Assembly (NCBI GenBank): GCA_963664365.1
Contig: OY761144.1
Coordinates: 682,001-746,000, forward strand
Origin: VXRN01 sp963664365
GTDB lineage: Bacteria > Chloroflexota > Dehalococcoidia > Lucifugimonadales > UBA1123
DNA: 64,000 bases
Direction of reading: 5' to 3'
The notes beneath the pieces were generated by a model. It had not been told where the DNA came from. It did not search any database and saw only the letters and a list, made by a program, of their open reading frames with translations. The position numbers and the translations under genes were made by a program. This document shows, one piece after another, positions 8,718 through 17,940 of this stretch. Numbering within the stretch: position 1 is the first letter of the stretch; the number at the start of each line of letters is the position of its first letter.

Positions 8718-9221
8718 TCACCCCATCTTGATCTGCTGCCTGGACGTCAGGTGCCACTCGATCCAACCGCAGCGACCATAGCTCGGACGCGGCGCCACCA
8801 GCTTGCACAGAGCCCCCTTCTTTACTCTGATCACCGCGCCGTGCTGCCCCGCCACGACAACCGAGATCAGCCCGCTCAGGTGCGGCTCATGCCCCACGAC
8901 CATCACGTCGTCCTCGGACGAGTACTCCGACGACAACTCCTCCAGCAGACTAGCCGGATGCTCCGACGGCCTCAGCGCGTCGGAAGTGACCAGACGACCC
9001 GGCTTCCGAAGACCTCCGTGAACTATCTCCGCCGTCTGCGCCGCCCGCACCAGCGGACTTGTGACTATCACGTCCATGGTGAGTCCAAGCGCCCTCATCC
9101 CCTTCACCTGCCGGATCATCCTCTCGACACCCTTCGCTGTAAGCGGACGCTCGTCGTCGTTGGCGTACTCGCGCCCGTTACGCTCTCGCGCCAACCCATG
9201 CCTCAGCACATACAGATTCAT
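8718..9221 (-). CDS. sixA: Phosphohistidine phosphatase SixA-like
   Basis: This 167-residue histidine phosphatase superfamily protein begins MNLYVLRHGLARER, carrying the RHG catalytic motif. The second conserved His lies in VVGHEPHLSGLI near residue 95. SixA dephosphorylates phosphohistidine on signalling proteins such as HPt domains. I use the ATG at 9219-9221, ten bases after AGGAGG; a TTG two codons upstream (9227) is only four bases from that site. The gene converges with the coiled-coil protein gene four bases away. Confidence 0.85.
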   Translation of the reverse strand: MNLYVLRHGLARERNGREYANDDERPLTAKGVERMIRQVKGMRALGLTMDVIVTSPLVRAAQTAEIVHGGLRKPGRLVTSDALRPSEHPASLLEELSSEYSSEDDVMVVGHEPHLSGLISVVVAGQHGAVIRVKKGALCKLVAPRPSYGRCGWIEWHLTSRQQIKMG

Positions 9222-9264
9222 GGTCAACAGCCCTCCTAGCGCCGCCCAACGGCGGTGTTCTCAA

Positions 9265-9293
9265 TTGCATTTACGCTTCTCCCGTCATAATAT
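9265..9293 (+). promoter_or_regulatory. Candidate promoter of ppk2
   Basis: TTGCAT (9265-9270) and TAATAT (9288-9293) are spaced by 17 bases. Transcription from about 9300 would give a 40-base leader before the ppk2 ATG at 9340 and exclude longer readings of the frame. Confidence 0.45.
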
Positions 9294-9339
9294 AGCGGAC
9301 TATGGGGGCCACGTCTGTCTGAACGTGGGGAGTAAACCG

Positions 9340-10290
9340 ATGACGAACAATACACTGACGGGTCAGGATGGCGCCGGAGACCACACCGCCCTCCTAAGTA
9401 CGGAAGAACACACCGTCCAGAAGGAGCGCGTCCGTATCCTGGAGTCCGAGCCGCTCGACGACCCCCTTAACATCAGCCCCGAAAACCGCGTCAGGTACTT
9501 CCGAGAGAACCTCTACCCATACGCCTATCGGATGCGGACCAAGGAGTACGAAGCGCAGAAACTCCCCCTCCAGGTGGAGCTAGTGAAACTCCAGAACTGG
9601 ATGAAGAAAGCCGGCGAGCGCGCCATCATCCTATTCGAGGGCCGCGACGCAGCGGGCAAGGGCGGCACGATCAGGCGGTTCATGGAGCACTGGAACCCGC
9701 GCACCGCCCGCGTCGTGGCCCTGGACAAGCCGTCGGAAGTGGAGGCGGGCCAGTGGTACTTCCAGCGTTACATTCGGCGCTTCCCATCGGCCGGCGAGAT
9801 CGTCCTGTTCGACAGGTCATGGTACAACCGCGCGGGCGTCGAGAGGGTCATGGGATTCTCCACCGACGCCGACTACAGACTGTTCATGCGGCAGGTTCCC
9901 CAGCTTGAGAAGATGATCGTCGATTCCGGCATCCATCTCATCAAGCTCTACTTCTCCGTTAGCCGCAAGGAGCAGCTCAGAAGGTTCGAGAAGCGCTCCA
10001 ACGACCCGCTCAAACAGTGGAAGGTCAGCCCCGTCGATATTCAGTCCAAGGACAAGTGGAAGGAGTACACCGAGGCAAAGGAGGCGATGTTCCTGCTGAC
10101 CCACAGCGACATCGCCCCGTGGACGATCATCAAGTCCGACGACAAGATGCGCGCCAGAATCAACGCCATGCGCCATGTGCTAAGTGAGATGGACTACGAG
10201 GGGAAAGACACCTCAATCGCCCAGCCTCCAGACCCCTCCATAGTCGCGTCGTCGCATGAAGTCTATACTGCCGGAGCGCCCCTGGCCTAG
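9340..10290 (+). CDS. ppk2: Polyphosphate kinase 2 family protein
   Basis: PPK2 enzymes transfer phosphate from polyphosphate to nucleotides. The 316-residue protein shows Walker A FEGRDAAGKGGTIRRF near residue 105, the lid-type segment GQWYFQRYIRRFP, Walker B EIVLFDRSWYNRAGVERVMGF-like motif near 160, and the C-terminal KDKWKEYTEAKEAM block. The start at 9340 has GTGGGGAG upstream; the long extension back to 9061 crosses the likely promoter and the sixA start region. About 70 N-terminal residues before the core are polar and acidic. The acceptor (ADP or AMP) cannot be fixed from motifs alone, but single-domain length fits class I. Confidence 0.9.
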   Translation: MTNNTLTGQDGAGDHTALLSTEEHTVQKERVRILESEPLDDPLNISPENRVRYFRENLYPYAYRMRTKEYEAQKLPLQVELVKLQNWMKKAGERAIILFEGRDAAGKGGTIRRFMEHWNPRTARVVALDKPSEVEAGQWYFQRYIRRFPSAGEIVLFDRSWYNRAGVERVMGFSTDADYRLFMRQVPQLEKMIVDSGIHLIKLYFSVSRKEQLRRFEKRSNDPLKQWKVSPVDIQSKDKWKEYTEAKEAMFLLTHSDIAPWTIIKSDDKMRARINAMRHVLSEMDYEGKDTSIAQPPDPSIVASSHEVYTAGAPLA

Positions 10291-10343
10291 CCAACAATCA
10301 CCTGAACCCGCAAGACCCAGCAACCCTTCACAGAGGAGTACCA

Positions 10344-11486
10344 ATGAACATAGAGCCATTCACCATCAACGTCTCTGATGAGACTCTTGAAGACCTCAGA
10401 AACCGCTTGAACCGAACGCGCTGGCCGGACGAGATCGAGGACTCGGGCTGGGACTACGGCTCGAACCTCCAATACATGTGGGAGCTTTGCCTGTACTGGG
10501 CACGCGAATTCGACTGGCGCGCTCAGGAGGAGCAGATAAACCGGCTCCCACACTACCGAGCCGACATCGACGGGCTGGGCATCCACTTCATCCATGTCAA
10601 GGGCAAAGGGCCGGATCCCATCCCTCTGATAATCACGCACGGTTGGCCGAGCACGTTCGCCGAGATGCTGAAGATCGTTCCCCTGCTCTCCGACCCGGCG
10701 AGCCACGGCGCGGACGGCGCCGACTCGTTCGACGTTATCGTCCCGTCCATGCCCGGATACGGTTTCTCCGATAGGCCCTCCCAGCGAGGCATGAGTCCCC
10801 AGCGAATCTCAGAGATCTGGCACAAGCTCATGACTGAGGGCCTGGGCTACGACCGATTCGTCGCCCAGGGCGGCGACTGGGGCGCTCAGGTCACGACGAC
10901 GCTCGGACTGGAGTACCCTGAGAACACGATGGGCATCCACCTAACGATGGCCGGCGGCTCTTACGTCCCCGACGACGCGGACATCTCAAAGGACGAAGAG
11001 GAGTTCCTCGCGCATCGTGACTGGTGGCAGCAGGCCGAGGGCGCATACGGACATCAGCACCGCACCAAGCCGCAGACGCTCGCCTACGGACTGAACGACT
11101 CCCCTGCCGGACTAGCGGCGTGGATCGTGGAGAAGTGGAGAACCTGGAGCGACTGCGGCGGCGACATCGAGTCTCGCTTCTCGAAGGACGAGCTCCTCAC
11201 GCATCTGACCATCTACTGGGCAACGAAGACCATCAGCTCGTCAGTGAGACTGTACTACGAAAGCGCGCTTGCTCCTTCAGCCCTGTCGCCGGACAACAAG
11301 GTAACGGCGCCCACGTCTTTCGCCAGGTTCCCGGTAGAGATCAACTACCCGCCCGAAGAGTGGATGAAGCGCTTCTACAATCTGGTCAGGTACACGAAGA
11401 TGCCCAGCGGAGGCCACTTCGCCGCCGCCGAAGAGCCTGAGCTATTGGCCCAAGACATCAGAGAGTCGTTCAGAGCCTTGAGATAG
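10344..11486 (+). CDS. Epoxide hydrolase (EHN-type alpha/beta hydrolase)
   Basis: This 380-residue protein has the N-terminal EHN domain (PFTINVSDETLEDLRNRLN) of microsomal-type epoxide hydrolases followed by an alpha/beta-hydrolase fold. The oxyanion HGWP motif is near residue 98, the nucleophile is Asp in QGGDWGAQVT near 178, and the catalytic His is in SGGHFAAAEEPE near 357. Such enzymes open epoxides to diols. GAGGAG stands seven bases before the ATG. No signal peptide is seen. It is separate from the minus-strand CoA-transferase block that follows. Confidence 0.9.
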   Translation: MNIEPFTINVSDETLEDLRNRLNRTRWPDEIEDSGWDYGSNLQYMWELCLYWAREFDWRAQEEQINRLPHYRADIDGLGIHFIHVKGKGPDPIPLIITHGWPSTFAEMLKIVPLLSDPASHGADGADSFDVIVPSMPGYGFSDRPSQRGMSPQRISEIWHKLMTEGLGYDRFVAQGGDWGAQVTTTLGLEYPENTMGIHLTMAGGSYVPDDADISKDEEEFLAHRDWWQQAEGAYGHQHRTKPQTLAYGLNDSPAGLAAWIVEKWRTWSDCGGDIESRFSKDELLTHLTIYWATKTISSSVRLYYESALAPSALSPDNKVTAPTSFARFPVEINYPPEEWMKRFYNLVRYTKMPSGGHFAAAEEPELLAQDIRESFRALR

Positions 11487-11513
11487 AGGAGCAGAGGCCG
11501 CAAGAAAGACGAA

Positions 11514-12782
11514 TCAAATCATTCCGTCGGCCTTTAGGCCCGCAACTTCGTCACGGCTCATGCCCATCTCGCCGAGATAGATCTGCTCGTTGTGCTCACC
11601 AAGCAGAGGAGCCCGCCGCTGAATAGACCACGGCGACTCTGGCAGCTTGTACGGCGCTCCCGCATATATGAAACTCTTTCCCAATTCGGGATGCTCGACC
11701 TCAGTGGGGAAGCCCCGCGCCTGGAAGTGGGGATCGGCAAGCACGTCTTCCGGCGCGTTTATGACTCCCCACTGGAAATCCAGTTCCTGAGCTTTGATGA
11801 ACAGATCATGGGCGTCGTTCTTAGCCGCAAGCTGCTGGACCGCGCTCGCCACGCGACGGCTCTGTTCCCTGGCATAGCGGTCACCGCGCCGCACCGCCGC
11901 GCGATCCGGGAACTTCACGTACTCACCCAGCATCTCAATCAATCCCTCCTCTCGCAGCCACTCCAGCATGACCTCCCACTGCGCCTCTGTCCGAGCCGCC
12001 ATGCCGGCGTTGATGTATCGGCCATCCTTGCATAGGAACTGGCCCTGGGAGGTCGGGACTACGGACGCGTGCCGCCCGGTCTGACGCTGCACAGTCTGTT
12101 TAGCCACAAGCCAGCCGTAGCTGCCCCCTTCAGTGCTTACGTTCAGCGAGGCGTGCATGTTGGCGTCGATGAATTGCCCGACGCCGGTGAACTGCCGGTG
12201 AATAAGCGCGATCATGACCCCAATTACGGCGTAGTGGCATACGGTGTGATAGGCCTGATTGCCGCCGCCGCGCACAGGCGGAATCGTGTGATCGTCGTAT
12301 CCCGAACTCCAGACGGGGCCGCCGAAAGCCATCGCGGTGAGGTCGGTAGCGGCATAGTTACTGTACGGCCCGTCCTGGCCGAAAGGAGTCATGGAGACCA
12401 TCACTATCGCCGGTGACATCCCGCTGACATCAGAGTATCCAAGACCCAAAGACGCTAGATACCCCGGCGGAGATCCGTCAACCAGCACGTCAGCCGTGGA
12501 CGCAAGCCTCTTGAACACCTCCCGGCCTCGATCCTTCGCCAAGTCCAACGTAATGCCGCGCTTGCTGGTGTTGTAGTGCCAGAAGAAAAGGCTGCGATCA
12601 GGGCCAGGCTCATTCTGGTAGAACGGCTCGTATCCTCGCATGGGGTCTCCGGACGGAGGCTCTATCTTGACGACGTCGGCGCCCATGTCGCCGAGCAGCT
12701 TCCCGCACCAAGCGCCGATTTCGCCGCCGACCTCCAAGACACGCACGCCTTCGAGTACACTCGCCGCCGGGTCAGCCCGCAT
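11514..12782 (-). CDS. CaiB/BaiF (class III) CoA-transferase, catalytic Asp missing
   Basis: This 422-residue family III CoA-transferase starts with the usual fold entry (VLEGVRVLEVGGEIG, then MGADVVKIEPPSGDP). Family members form a glutamyl/aspartyl-CoA intermediate on a conserved Asp about 35 residues after the GPYS motif. Here that region reads PVRGGGNQAYHTVCHY (residues 169-184), with Asn/Gln instead of Asp. The start ATG shares one base with the stop of the upstream homologue, so the two are translationally coupled. The pair resembles heterodimeric transferases such as BbsEF, in which subunits differ in catalytic competence. I infer a structural or substrate-binding subunit. Confidence 0.88.
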   Translation of the reverse strand: MRADPAASVLEGVRVLEVGGEIGAWCGKLLGDMGADVVKIEPPSGDPMRGYEPFYQNEPGPDRSLFFWHYNTSKRGITLDLAKDRGREVFKRLASTADVLVDGSPPGYLASLGLGYSDVSGMSPAIVMVSMTPFGQDGPYSNYAATDLTAMAFGGPVWSSGYDDHTIPPVRGGGNQAYHTVCHYAVIGVMIALIHRQFTGVGQFIDANMHASLNVSTEGGSYGWLVAKQTVQRQTGRHASVVPTSQGQFLCKDGRYINAGMAARTEAQWEVMLEWLREEGLIEMLGEYVKFPDRAAVRRGDRYAREQSRRVASAVQQLAAKNDAHDLFIKAQELDFQWGVINAPEDVLADPHFQARGFPTEVEHPELGKSFIYAGAPYKLPESPWSIQRRAPLLGEHNEQIYLGEMGMSRDEVAGLKADGMI

Positions 12783-14065
12783 CAGATCACTCCTCTGGCG
12801 CTCAGAGCTCGGACAGTTTCGCAGCCCATCCCCAACAGGTCGCCGAATATCTCGTCGTTATGCTGACCGAGAGTTGGCGCGCCACGCTCTACCACCGCGG
12901 GCGTCTGCGACAGCTTTATTGGCGAGCCGTCCACTCTCACCTGTCCCATCTCAGGGTGATAAACTTCCGGGAACAGACCCCAAGACAGAGTATTGAGGTC
13001 ATGGTCGGTACGGTCCTCAGGACGCTGGACCGCCGCAGACGGCACTCCCCTGCGCTGCATCGCCTCCATGACCTCCATCGGAGTCCTCGTCGATGTCCAC
13101 TCCTCGATCCGGCCGTCTATCTCGTCGTAATGCTCGAATCGGCCCTCTACATTCGCAAGCCGGCTGTCGGATGCAAGGTCGGCCATCCCTATGACCTCGC
13201 ACATGGCAGCCCAGTCATCGTCGTTTCGCACGGCGATTGCGACCCACCGATCTTCGCCCTTGCAACGGTATATCCCGTGCGGGGCCATCGATGGATAGAT
13301 GCTCCTGTTGCTGTGCGGACTGCCGGGACGCCTCGACGGAACGCCATTGGCGGTAAAGTCGAGCAGCGCGGGACCGTTCAGCGCCGCCGCCCCATCGGTG
13401 CAGGACATATCCACCCACTGCCCAACTCCGGTTCGATTGCGGTGATAGACGGCCATGAGGATCGCGATTGCCATGAGATATGCGCCCGTGTGGTCCATGT
13501 ACGAGAAGCCGTATCCGGCAGGAGGCATGTCCGGAAGGCCGGACTGAAACGTCAGCCCTGAAACCGCTTGGACTATCGGCCCCCATGTCTTGAACTCTGA
13601 GTACGGCCCCACGTGCCCGAATCCACAGTTGGACACGTAGATGATATCCGGCTTGATCTTGGTCATCTCCTCGTAGGAGAACCCCCACCTGACAAGGACT
13701 CCCTTGCTGAAGTTCTCCGTCACGACATCGCTGATGGAGATAAGCTCCGCGAGTATGTCCTTGGCGCCGGGCTTGCGCATGTCCAGAGTGACGCCGAGCT
13801 TCTCTACGTTGTGATTGTTGTACGCTCCGCCAAGCTCGATGCCCCGACGGTCGTCAACATACGGCCAACTCCCCCGAAAGATGTCCCACCGGCCTTCCCT
13901 ACCCCGATCCTCGACCCGGATAACCTGCGCGCCGAACGTGGCGAGAATCTTCGTGGCCCCGGCGCCGGCAAGCTGACCCGTAAAGTCGCATATCCGGATG
14001 GGTGAGAGGGCGGCGCAGGGCTCGCTGAAGACGCGGTTATCGTTCTTTTGACGGCTTTTCTGCAT
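12782..14065 (-). CDS. CaiB/BaiF (class III) CoA-transferase, catalytic subunit
   Basis: This 427-residue family III CoA-transferase carries the likely catalytic Asp191 in GFSYMDHTGAYLMA, 35-40 residues after HVGPYSEF, unlike its downstream partner. Other landmarks are ICDFTGQLAGAGATKILATFG and the substrate loop SGLTFQSGLPDMPP. It is the first gene of a two-gene unit; its TGA overlaps the next ATG by one base. A CGGGGAA sequence precedes the ATG. The organic-acid substrate is unknown. No dehydrogenase or hydratase of an obvious CoA pathway is adjacent. Confidence 0.9.
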   Translation of the reverse strand: MQKSRQKNDNRVFSEPCAALSPIRICDFTGQLAGAGATKILATFGAQVIRVEDRGREGRWDIFRGSWPYVDDRRGIELGGAYNNHNVEKLGVTLDMRKPGAKDILAELISISDVVTENFSKGVLVRWGFSYEEMTKIKPDIIYVSNCGFGHVGPYSEFKTWGPIVQAVSGLTFQSGLPDMPPAGYGFSYMDHTGAYLMAIAILMAVYHRNRTGVGQWVDMSCTDGAAALNGPALLDFTANGVPSRRPGSPHSNRSIYPSMAPHGIYRCKGEDRWVAIAVRNDDDWAAMCEVIGMADLASDSRLANVEGRFEHYDEIDGRIEEWTSTRTPMEVMEAMQRRGVPSAAVQRPEDRTDHDLNTLSWGLFPEVYHPEMGQVRVDGSPIKLSQTPAVVERGAPTLGQHNDEIFGDLLGMGCETVRALSARGVI

Positions 14066-14161
14066 ATTGATATATTTTCCCCGAGCCTAAACGCGACTGT
14101 GGCAGGTGTCCTTCCGGACCCTGCCACAAATAAGTCAAATTGCGTCGTCGGCGTCTCAGAT

Positions 14162-15187
14162 CTAGGTAACCTCCAGCGTCGGGTTGCGCAGCGGCGCCGC
14201 GAACTGTGTCCGGTCCAGCTCGATTACGTCTTTCTGGTATATCTGGACCCGGTAGCCTTCGTAGTCGGGGATCATGAGGCGGAACTGATCGTCGATTCTG
14301 ACAGACCTGGGTCGGCGGAGGTACTTCTCATTCTCGATCTTCCCCATCTCTCTCAGCCTGTTCGAGACGGCATTGGTGAGCATGTAATTCCGCGCCACTC
14401 TGGACAGCGACGCGTCCCCACGGAAACTGACAAGGTAATGCCCTTCTGCGTTGAACATCTGGACGCGGTTGTTGCCCCAATCCGACACATAGATGTCACC
14501 GTGCGCGTCGACGGCGATTCCGGTTGGCCGCTCGAACTCCGCATCGCCGGAGCCTCGCTTGCCGACGACGTTCTTCACCTCGCCTTCAGAGTCGAACACC
14601 TGGAATCGGTTATTTCCCCAGTCGGCGACGTAGATGTCGCCAAGCTCATCCACATGCACGCCCCACGGCAGGTCGAACTGTCCTGGGCCGTCCCCGTGCG
14701 ACCCGAAACCGCCGAGGTACTCGCCGGAGGTGGCGTACCGCTGAACCCGGTGGTTCTTCGAGTCAACCACAACCAGGTTGCCTTCAGTGTCGAAGGATAT
14801 CCCGGTGGGACCGTCGAACTCGCCGTCCGCGTCACCCCGAACGCCGAACATGGATTGGAACTCACCCTCGGCATCGAACTTGTTGATTCGGTGCGTGGCC
14901 TCGTCGCTTATGTAGAAATAGCCATCTCCGTCGGTGATGATCTGGACGGGCCACATCATCTGGCCCTCGTCCGACCCGTATGCGCCAAAGCCCTTGAGGT
15001 CATCGGAGAGCGATTCGGCGTCCTCGAATGGCCATATCCTTACCGACGCGGCTCCTTCTGAGCGCATCAGAATGTAGGCATCGTCACCCGACCAGGAGAT
15101 GTCGACGGCGTATCCGATGACGCGCCGCATTCCGAGAGTCTTGAGATACGGGTACCCGGCTCTCAGCAATCCGTGTGGTCTGCCCAT
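14162..15187 (-). CDS. NHL-repeat beta-propeller protein
   Basis: The 341-residue protein consists of at least five NHL-type blades of the form PTGIxxDxxGNLVVVDSxNHRVQ, clearest at residues 130-270 (NLVVVDSKNHRVQRY, IYVADWGNNRFQVF, IYVSDWGNNRVQMF). Such propellers act as binding scaffolds or, in some cases, lyases. No signal peptide is visible, which is odd for many NHL proteins. AGGAG stands eight bases before the ATG. It shares family with the gene at 19745-20770. A ligand cannot be proposed. Confidence 0.85.
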   Translation of the reverse strand: MGRPHGLLRAGYPYLKTLGMRRVIGYAVDISWSGDDAYILMRSEGAASVRIWPFEDAESLSDDLKGFGAYGSDEGQMMWPVQIITDGDGYFYISDEATHRINKFDAEGEFQSMFGVRGDADGEFDGPTGISFDTEGNLVVVDSKNHRVQRYATSGEYLGGFGSHGDGPGQFDLPWGVHVDELGDIYVADWGNNRFQVFDSEGEVKNVVGKRGSGDAEFERPTGIAVDAHGDIYVSDWGNNRVQMFNAEGHYLVSFRGDASLSRVARNYMLTNAVSNRLREMGKIENEKYLRRPRSVRIDDQFRLMIPDYEGYRVQIYQKDVIELDRTQFAAPLRNPTLEVT

Positions 15188-15245
15188 GTTCCGTCTCCTG
15201 ACCTTATCCTCACCTCTGCCATCGATAGTAAGGGGCTTTTCGGCG

Positions 15246-16403
15246 CTAGTTCCTGAACGGAGAGAGCTGCTCGTACTCGCCCTTGACGATGGGCTTGGAA
15301 TCGACTTCGAGAATCTGCTCGAGCAAGGTGGCGTAGATACCTCTGAAGTCGAAGGTGTGCTGCAGGTCCTCGCCGTGCTCCCAATCGGCGGGGTCGAGCG
15401 ACGGGTACTCGCTGTACAGTCCGCCCTTGACGTTCTTGCCGAAGATGTACGCGCCTCCGCCCGAACCGTGGTCGGTTCCGCTGCCGTTGTCGCGCATCCG
15501 GCGCCCGAACTCAGTGAACACGAACACCGTCACGTTGTCGGCGGCGTCATGCTCTTCGAGGTCATCTATGAAGTCGGAGATCGCGCCCGAAACATCCTTC
15601 ATCAGCGTCGGGTGGTTCGGCATTTCATTGGCGTGGGTATCATACCCACCGTGCGCGGTGTAGAAGATGCGGGCGCCGAGATCGGCGAAGTGGATTCGCG
15701 CAATGTCGCGCATATTCTTGGCGATCTGATTGTCGGCGTACTCGACGTTGGACTGGTACTGGTCGGCAACGTCGGCGAGCATGTCTGCGCCTTTAAGCAC
15801 GTCGAGGCCGGTCTGCCCAATGTACTCTGCGACCGGACCGGTACCGATGGCCTGTCCATACATGCCTTTGAACGCCTCGAGGGCCTTGTCGCGAAGGCGC
15901 TGCTGCTCGATGCTGTTCATCACACCGTAGCTCTCCAGGTCGCCCACTGAGGTTACCGGAACTCCGGCGACGGACATCGCGCGGGGCAGTCCCATCCCTA
16001 TATTGATGCCGGTGAGCACGTTTTCGCCGTTGGGGTCGAGCTCCCGGATCGCCTGTCCGAGCCACCCTTCGCTGCCGACGCGGTCCGGCTCAGCGGTGTG
16101 CCAGATGTCCATCCCGCGGAAGTGCGAGCGGTTCGAGTCTGGATATCCGATGCCCTGGATGATGGCCATCTTGCCCTCGTCGTACAACCTCTTGAACGGC
16201 GCGGCGTTGGGATTGATCGCCAACTCGTCGTTGATCGGCAACACCTCGTCCTGCTTCAGGACGACAGTACTGCGGGCGTCGTAGTAGTGCCCATTCGTGT
16301 AGGGCACGATGGTGTTCATGAAGTCGTTCCCGCCGGTAAGCTGTACGACTACTAGGGTCTCTTCTGGGGCGCTGGTGGTCATCTCTCTCCTCACATTTCT
16401 CAT
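15246..16403 (-). CDS. DUF1501 family protein
   Basis: The 385-residue product matches DUF1501, a sulfatase-like fold family. The segments VVVQLTGGNDFMNTIVPY, GIGYPDSNRSHFRGMDIWH and VTVFVFTEFGRRMRDNGSGTDHGSGG are characteristic. These genes are usually next to DUF1800 genes, as here: the DUF1800 gene lies 18 bases upstream in the same direction. The usual Tat signal is absent. The start is uncertain: the ATG at 16403 has no ribosome site, while ATG 16382 (MTTSAPEE) has GAGGAG only two bases before it. The biochemical role of the family is not established. Confidence 0.88.
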   Translation of the reverse strand: MRNVRREMTTSAPEETLVVVQLTGGNDFMNTIVPYTNGHYYDARSTVVLKQDEVLPINDELAINPNAAPFKRLYDEGKMAIIQGIGYPDSNRSHFRGMDIWHTAEPDRVGSEGWLGQAIRELDPNGENVLTGINIGMGLPRAMSVAGVPVTSVGDLESYGVMNSIEQQRLRDKALEAFKGMYGQAIGTGPVAEYIGQTGLDVLKGADMLADVADQYQSNVEYADNQIAKNMRDIARIHFADLGARIFYTAHGGYDTHANEMPNHPTLMKDVSGAISDFIDDLEEHDAADNVTVFVFTEFGRRMRDNGSGTDHGSGGGAYIFGKNVKGGLYSEYPSLDPADWEHGEDLQHTFDFRGIYATLLEQILEVDSKPIVKGEYEQLSPFRN

Positions 16404-16421
16404 GTTGGATCGGAAACACGC

Positions 16422-17828
16422 TTAGGCGAACTGGTAGTCCACCGTGGACGCCGTCATCTGGATCAGGTTGTGGACCCCCACGGACTCCTCTTCCTCTTCA
16501 CTCTTCGCGCTAGCGAGGTCGGCGGCGTAGGACACTAGGCCGTCGTAGGTGGACTCGCTGACGGTGACTCCGCCGAGCAGGTCGAGGCAGCGGTTTACTA
16601 GCTGAGACGGGTCGTCGTCCAAGGAACCGACGCGGTCAACCATCTCTCTGACGCCCGGCTTCGATATGTCCGCGAACTGGCTCTCAACGAAGCCGATCCG
16701 CTCGCTCAGAGTGCCGGAATCTATCCATTCGTGGCCCGTGTGCCAGCCCTCCACCGTCGGCGGATTCATCAGTCTCTGACCCATGATCGCCATAGGCCCC
16801 TCGAATAGCGAGCCGTTGAGCGTGGTAATCGCGAACTGATGAATTCCGGGAGCCGGGCTGCTGAACTCGCCCGTCTGGCGTATCACGCCGACAACCAACT
16901 CAGCCGGACTCTTCACCTTCTTGAATCCCCTCGCCTCCTTGAACCACTCCGAACTGAAGAGTGTCTTGAGAACCGGGCGCATCTGCCCTCCGGTCTCCAT
17001 GAACACCCCCGCAAGCTCGTCGATGGCCTCTGGGTTCTTCGGTGGCTCGGTCTCCCACGACGGCACCTGCAACTCGTCTTCTACGAAGAAGTTGTACAGG
17101 TGGCGGCAGATGAAGCGCGCGGTGGCGGGTTGCTTGACGATGATGTCTATCACGTCGTCGCCATTGAAGTTGCCCGTCTCGCCCAAGAAGGTCTTCTCGC
17201 CGTAATCGTGGTCTTCTTCCAGGAACTCGAACTCCGCAGGGTAGTGCCCCACGGGGTAGAGCGACAACGGCTGCCTGAATGTCCAGCCCGTAAAGGCGCG
17301 CGAAGCCGCCTTGATGTCGTCCTCCGTGTAGTTGCCGACGCCCATCGAGAACAGTTCGAGCAGCTCGCGCCCGTAGTTCTCGTTGATCTCGTCCTTGTGA
17401 TTCTCGTTGTTGTCAAGCCAGAATATCATCGCGGGGTCGCGCGAAAGCTCCAGCAAGATGGTCCGCATGTCCGTAAGGCCGACCCGCCTGAACATGTCGA
17501 TCTCCTCGTAGAGCGATGGCCCGTGCTCACTCTTGCCCCACGCCACAGGGAAGATGTGGTGCAGGAACAGCGACATCTTCTCCTCAAGCGGGCGCCGGGT
17601 GTTGGCCATCCGGTACATCCACATCCCAACGTGAGCCGCGACCGGCTCACCGCCGTAGTACCGCTCAATGAAGGATTGGTCTAGCGGCTCGAATCGCTCA
17701 GGATTCACGAGGTCATCGACGATCTCCTCGTATGTCTTCTCCGCCGTCAGCCTGTCGAGTTCGGCGGGAGTGGCCCCAAAGCCCGCTCGCCGCATAAGAT
17801 GGGCTACAAGAGATCGGTCTGATTTCAT
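16422..17828 (-). CDS. DUF1800 family protein
   Basis: The 468-residue protein begins MKSDRSLVAHLMRRAGFGATP, the hallmark opening of DUF1800 (HLLRRAGFG). Conserved internal segments are KMSLFLHHIFPVAWGK, NENYGRELLELFSMGVGNYTEDD and NPPTVEGWHTGHEWID. I moved the start to 17828 because AAAGGAGG lies eight bases upstream; the longer frame to 17897 has none. It forms a two-gene unit with the DUF1501 gene. The pair is widespread in Planctomycetes and Chloroflexota with unknown function. Confidence 0.9.
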   Translation of the reverse strand: MKSDRSLVAHLMRRAGFGATPAELDRLTAEKTYEEIVDDLVNPERFEPLDQSFIERYYGGEPVAAHVGMWMYRMANTRRPLEEKMSLFLHHIFPVAWGKSEHGPSLYEEIDMFRRVGLTDMRTILLELSRDPAMIFWLDNNENHKDEINENYGRELLELFSMGVGNYTEDDIKAASRAFTGWTFRQPLSLYPVGHYPAEFEFLEEDHDYGEKTFLGETGNFNGDDVIDIIVKQPATARFICRHLYNFFVEDELQVPSWETEPPKNPEAIDELAGVFMETGGQMRPVLKTLFSSEWFKEARGFKKVKSPAELVVGVIRQTGEFSSPAPGIHQFAITTLNGSLFEGPMAIMGQRLMNPPTVEGWHTGHEWIDSGTLSERIGFVESQFADISKPGVREMVDRVGSLDDDPSQLVNRCLDLLGGVTVSESTYDGLVSYAADLASAKSEEEEESVGVHNLIQMTASTVDYQFA

Positions 17829-17940
17829 AAGGCAATCCTCCTTTAGCCGTAAATCAGCGGATGCGCCACGCGACGCACTAGAGTACATGGCGGCCACGCA
17901 TCACCAATTATAGTTGAGAAAACGCAAACCGCAAGACCCT

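Noticed and set aside
9061..9339. N-terminal extension of PPK2
   Set aside because: It is antisense to sixA and upstream of a TTGCAT-N17-TAATAT promoter; it has no PPK2 similarity.
14048..15061. Long plus-strand reading frame of 337 codons
   Set aside because: It is the complement of the NHL-repeat gene; high GC gives long open shadow frames, and it matches no family.
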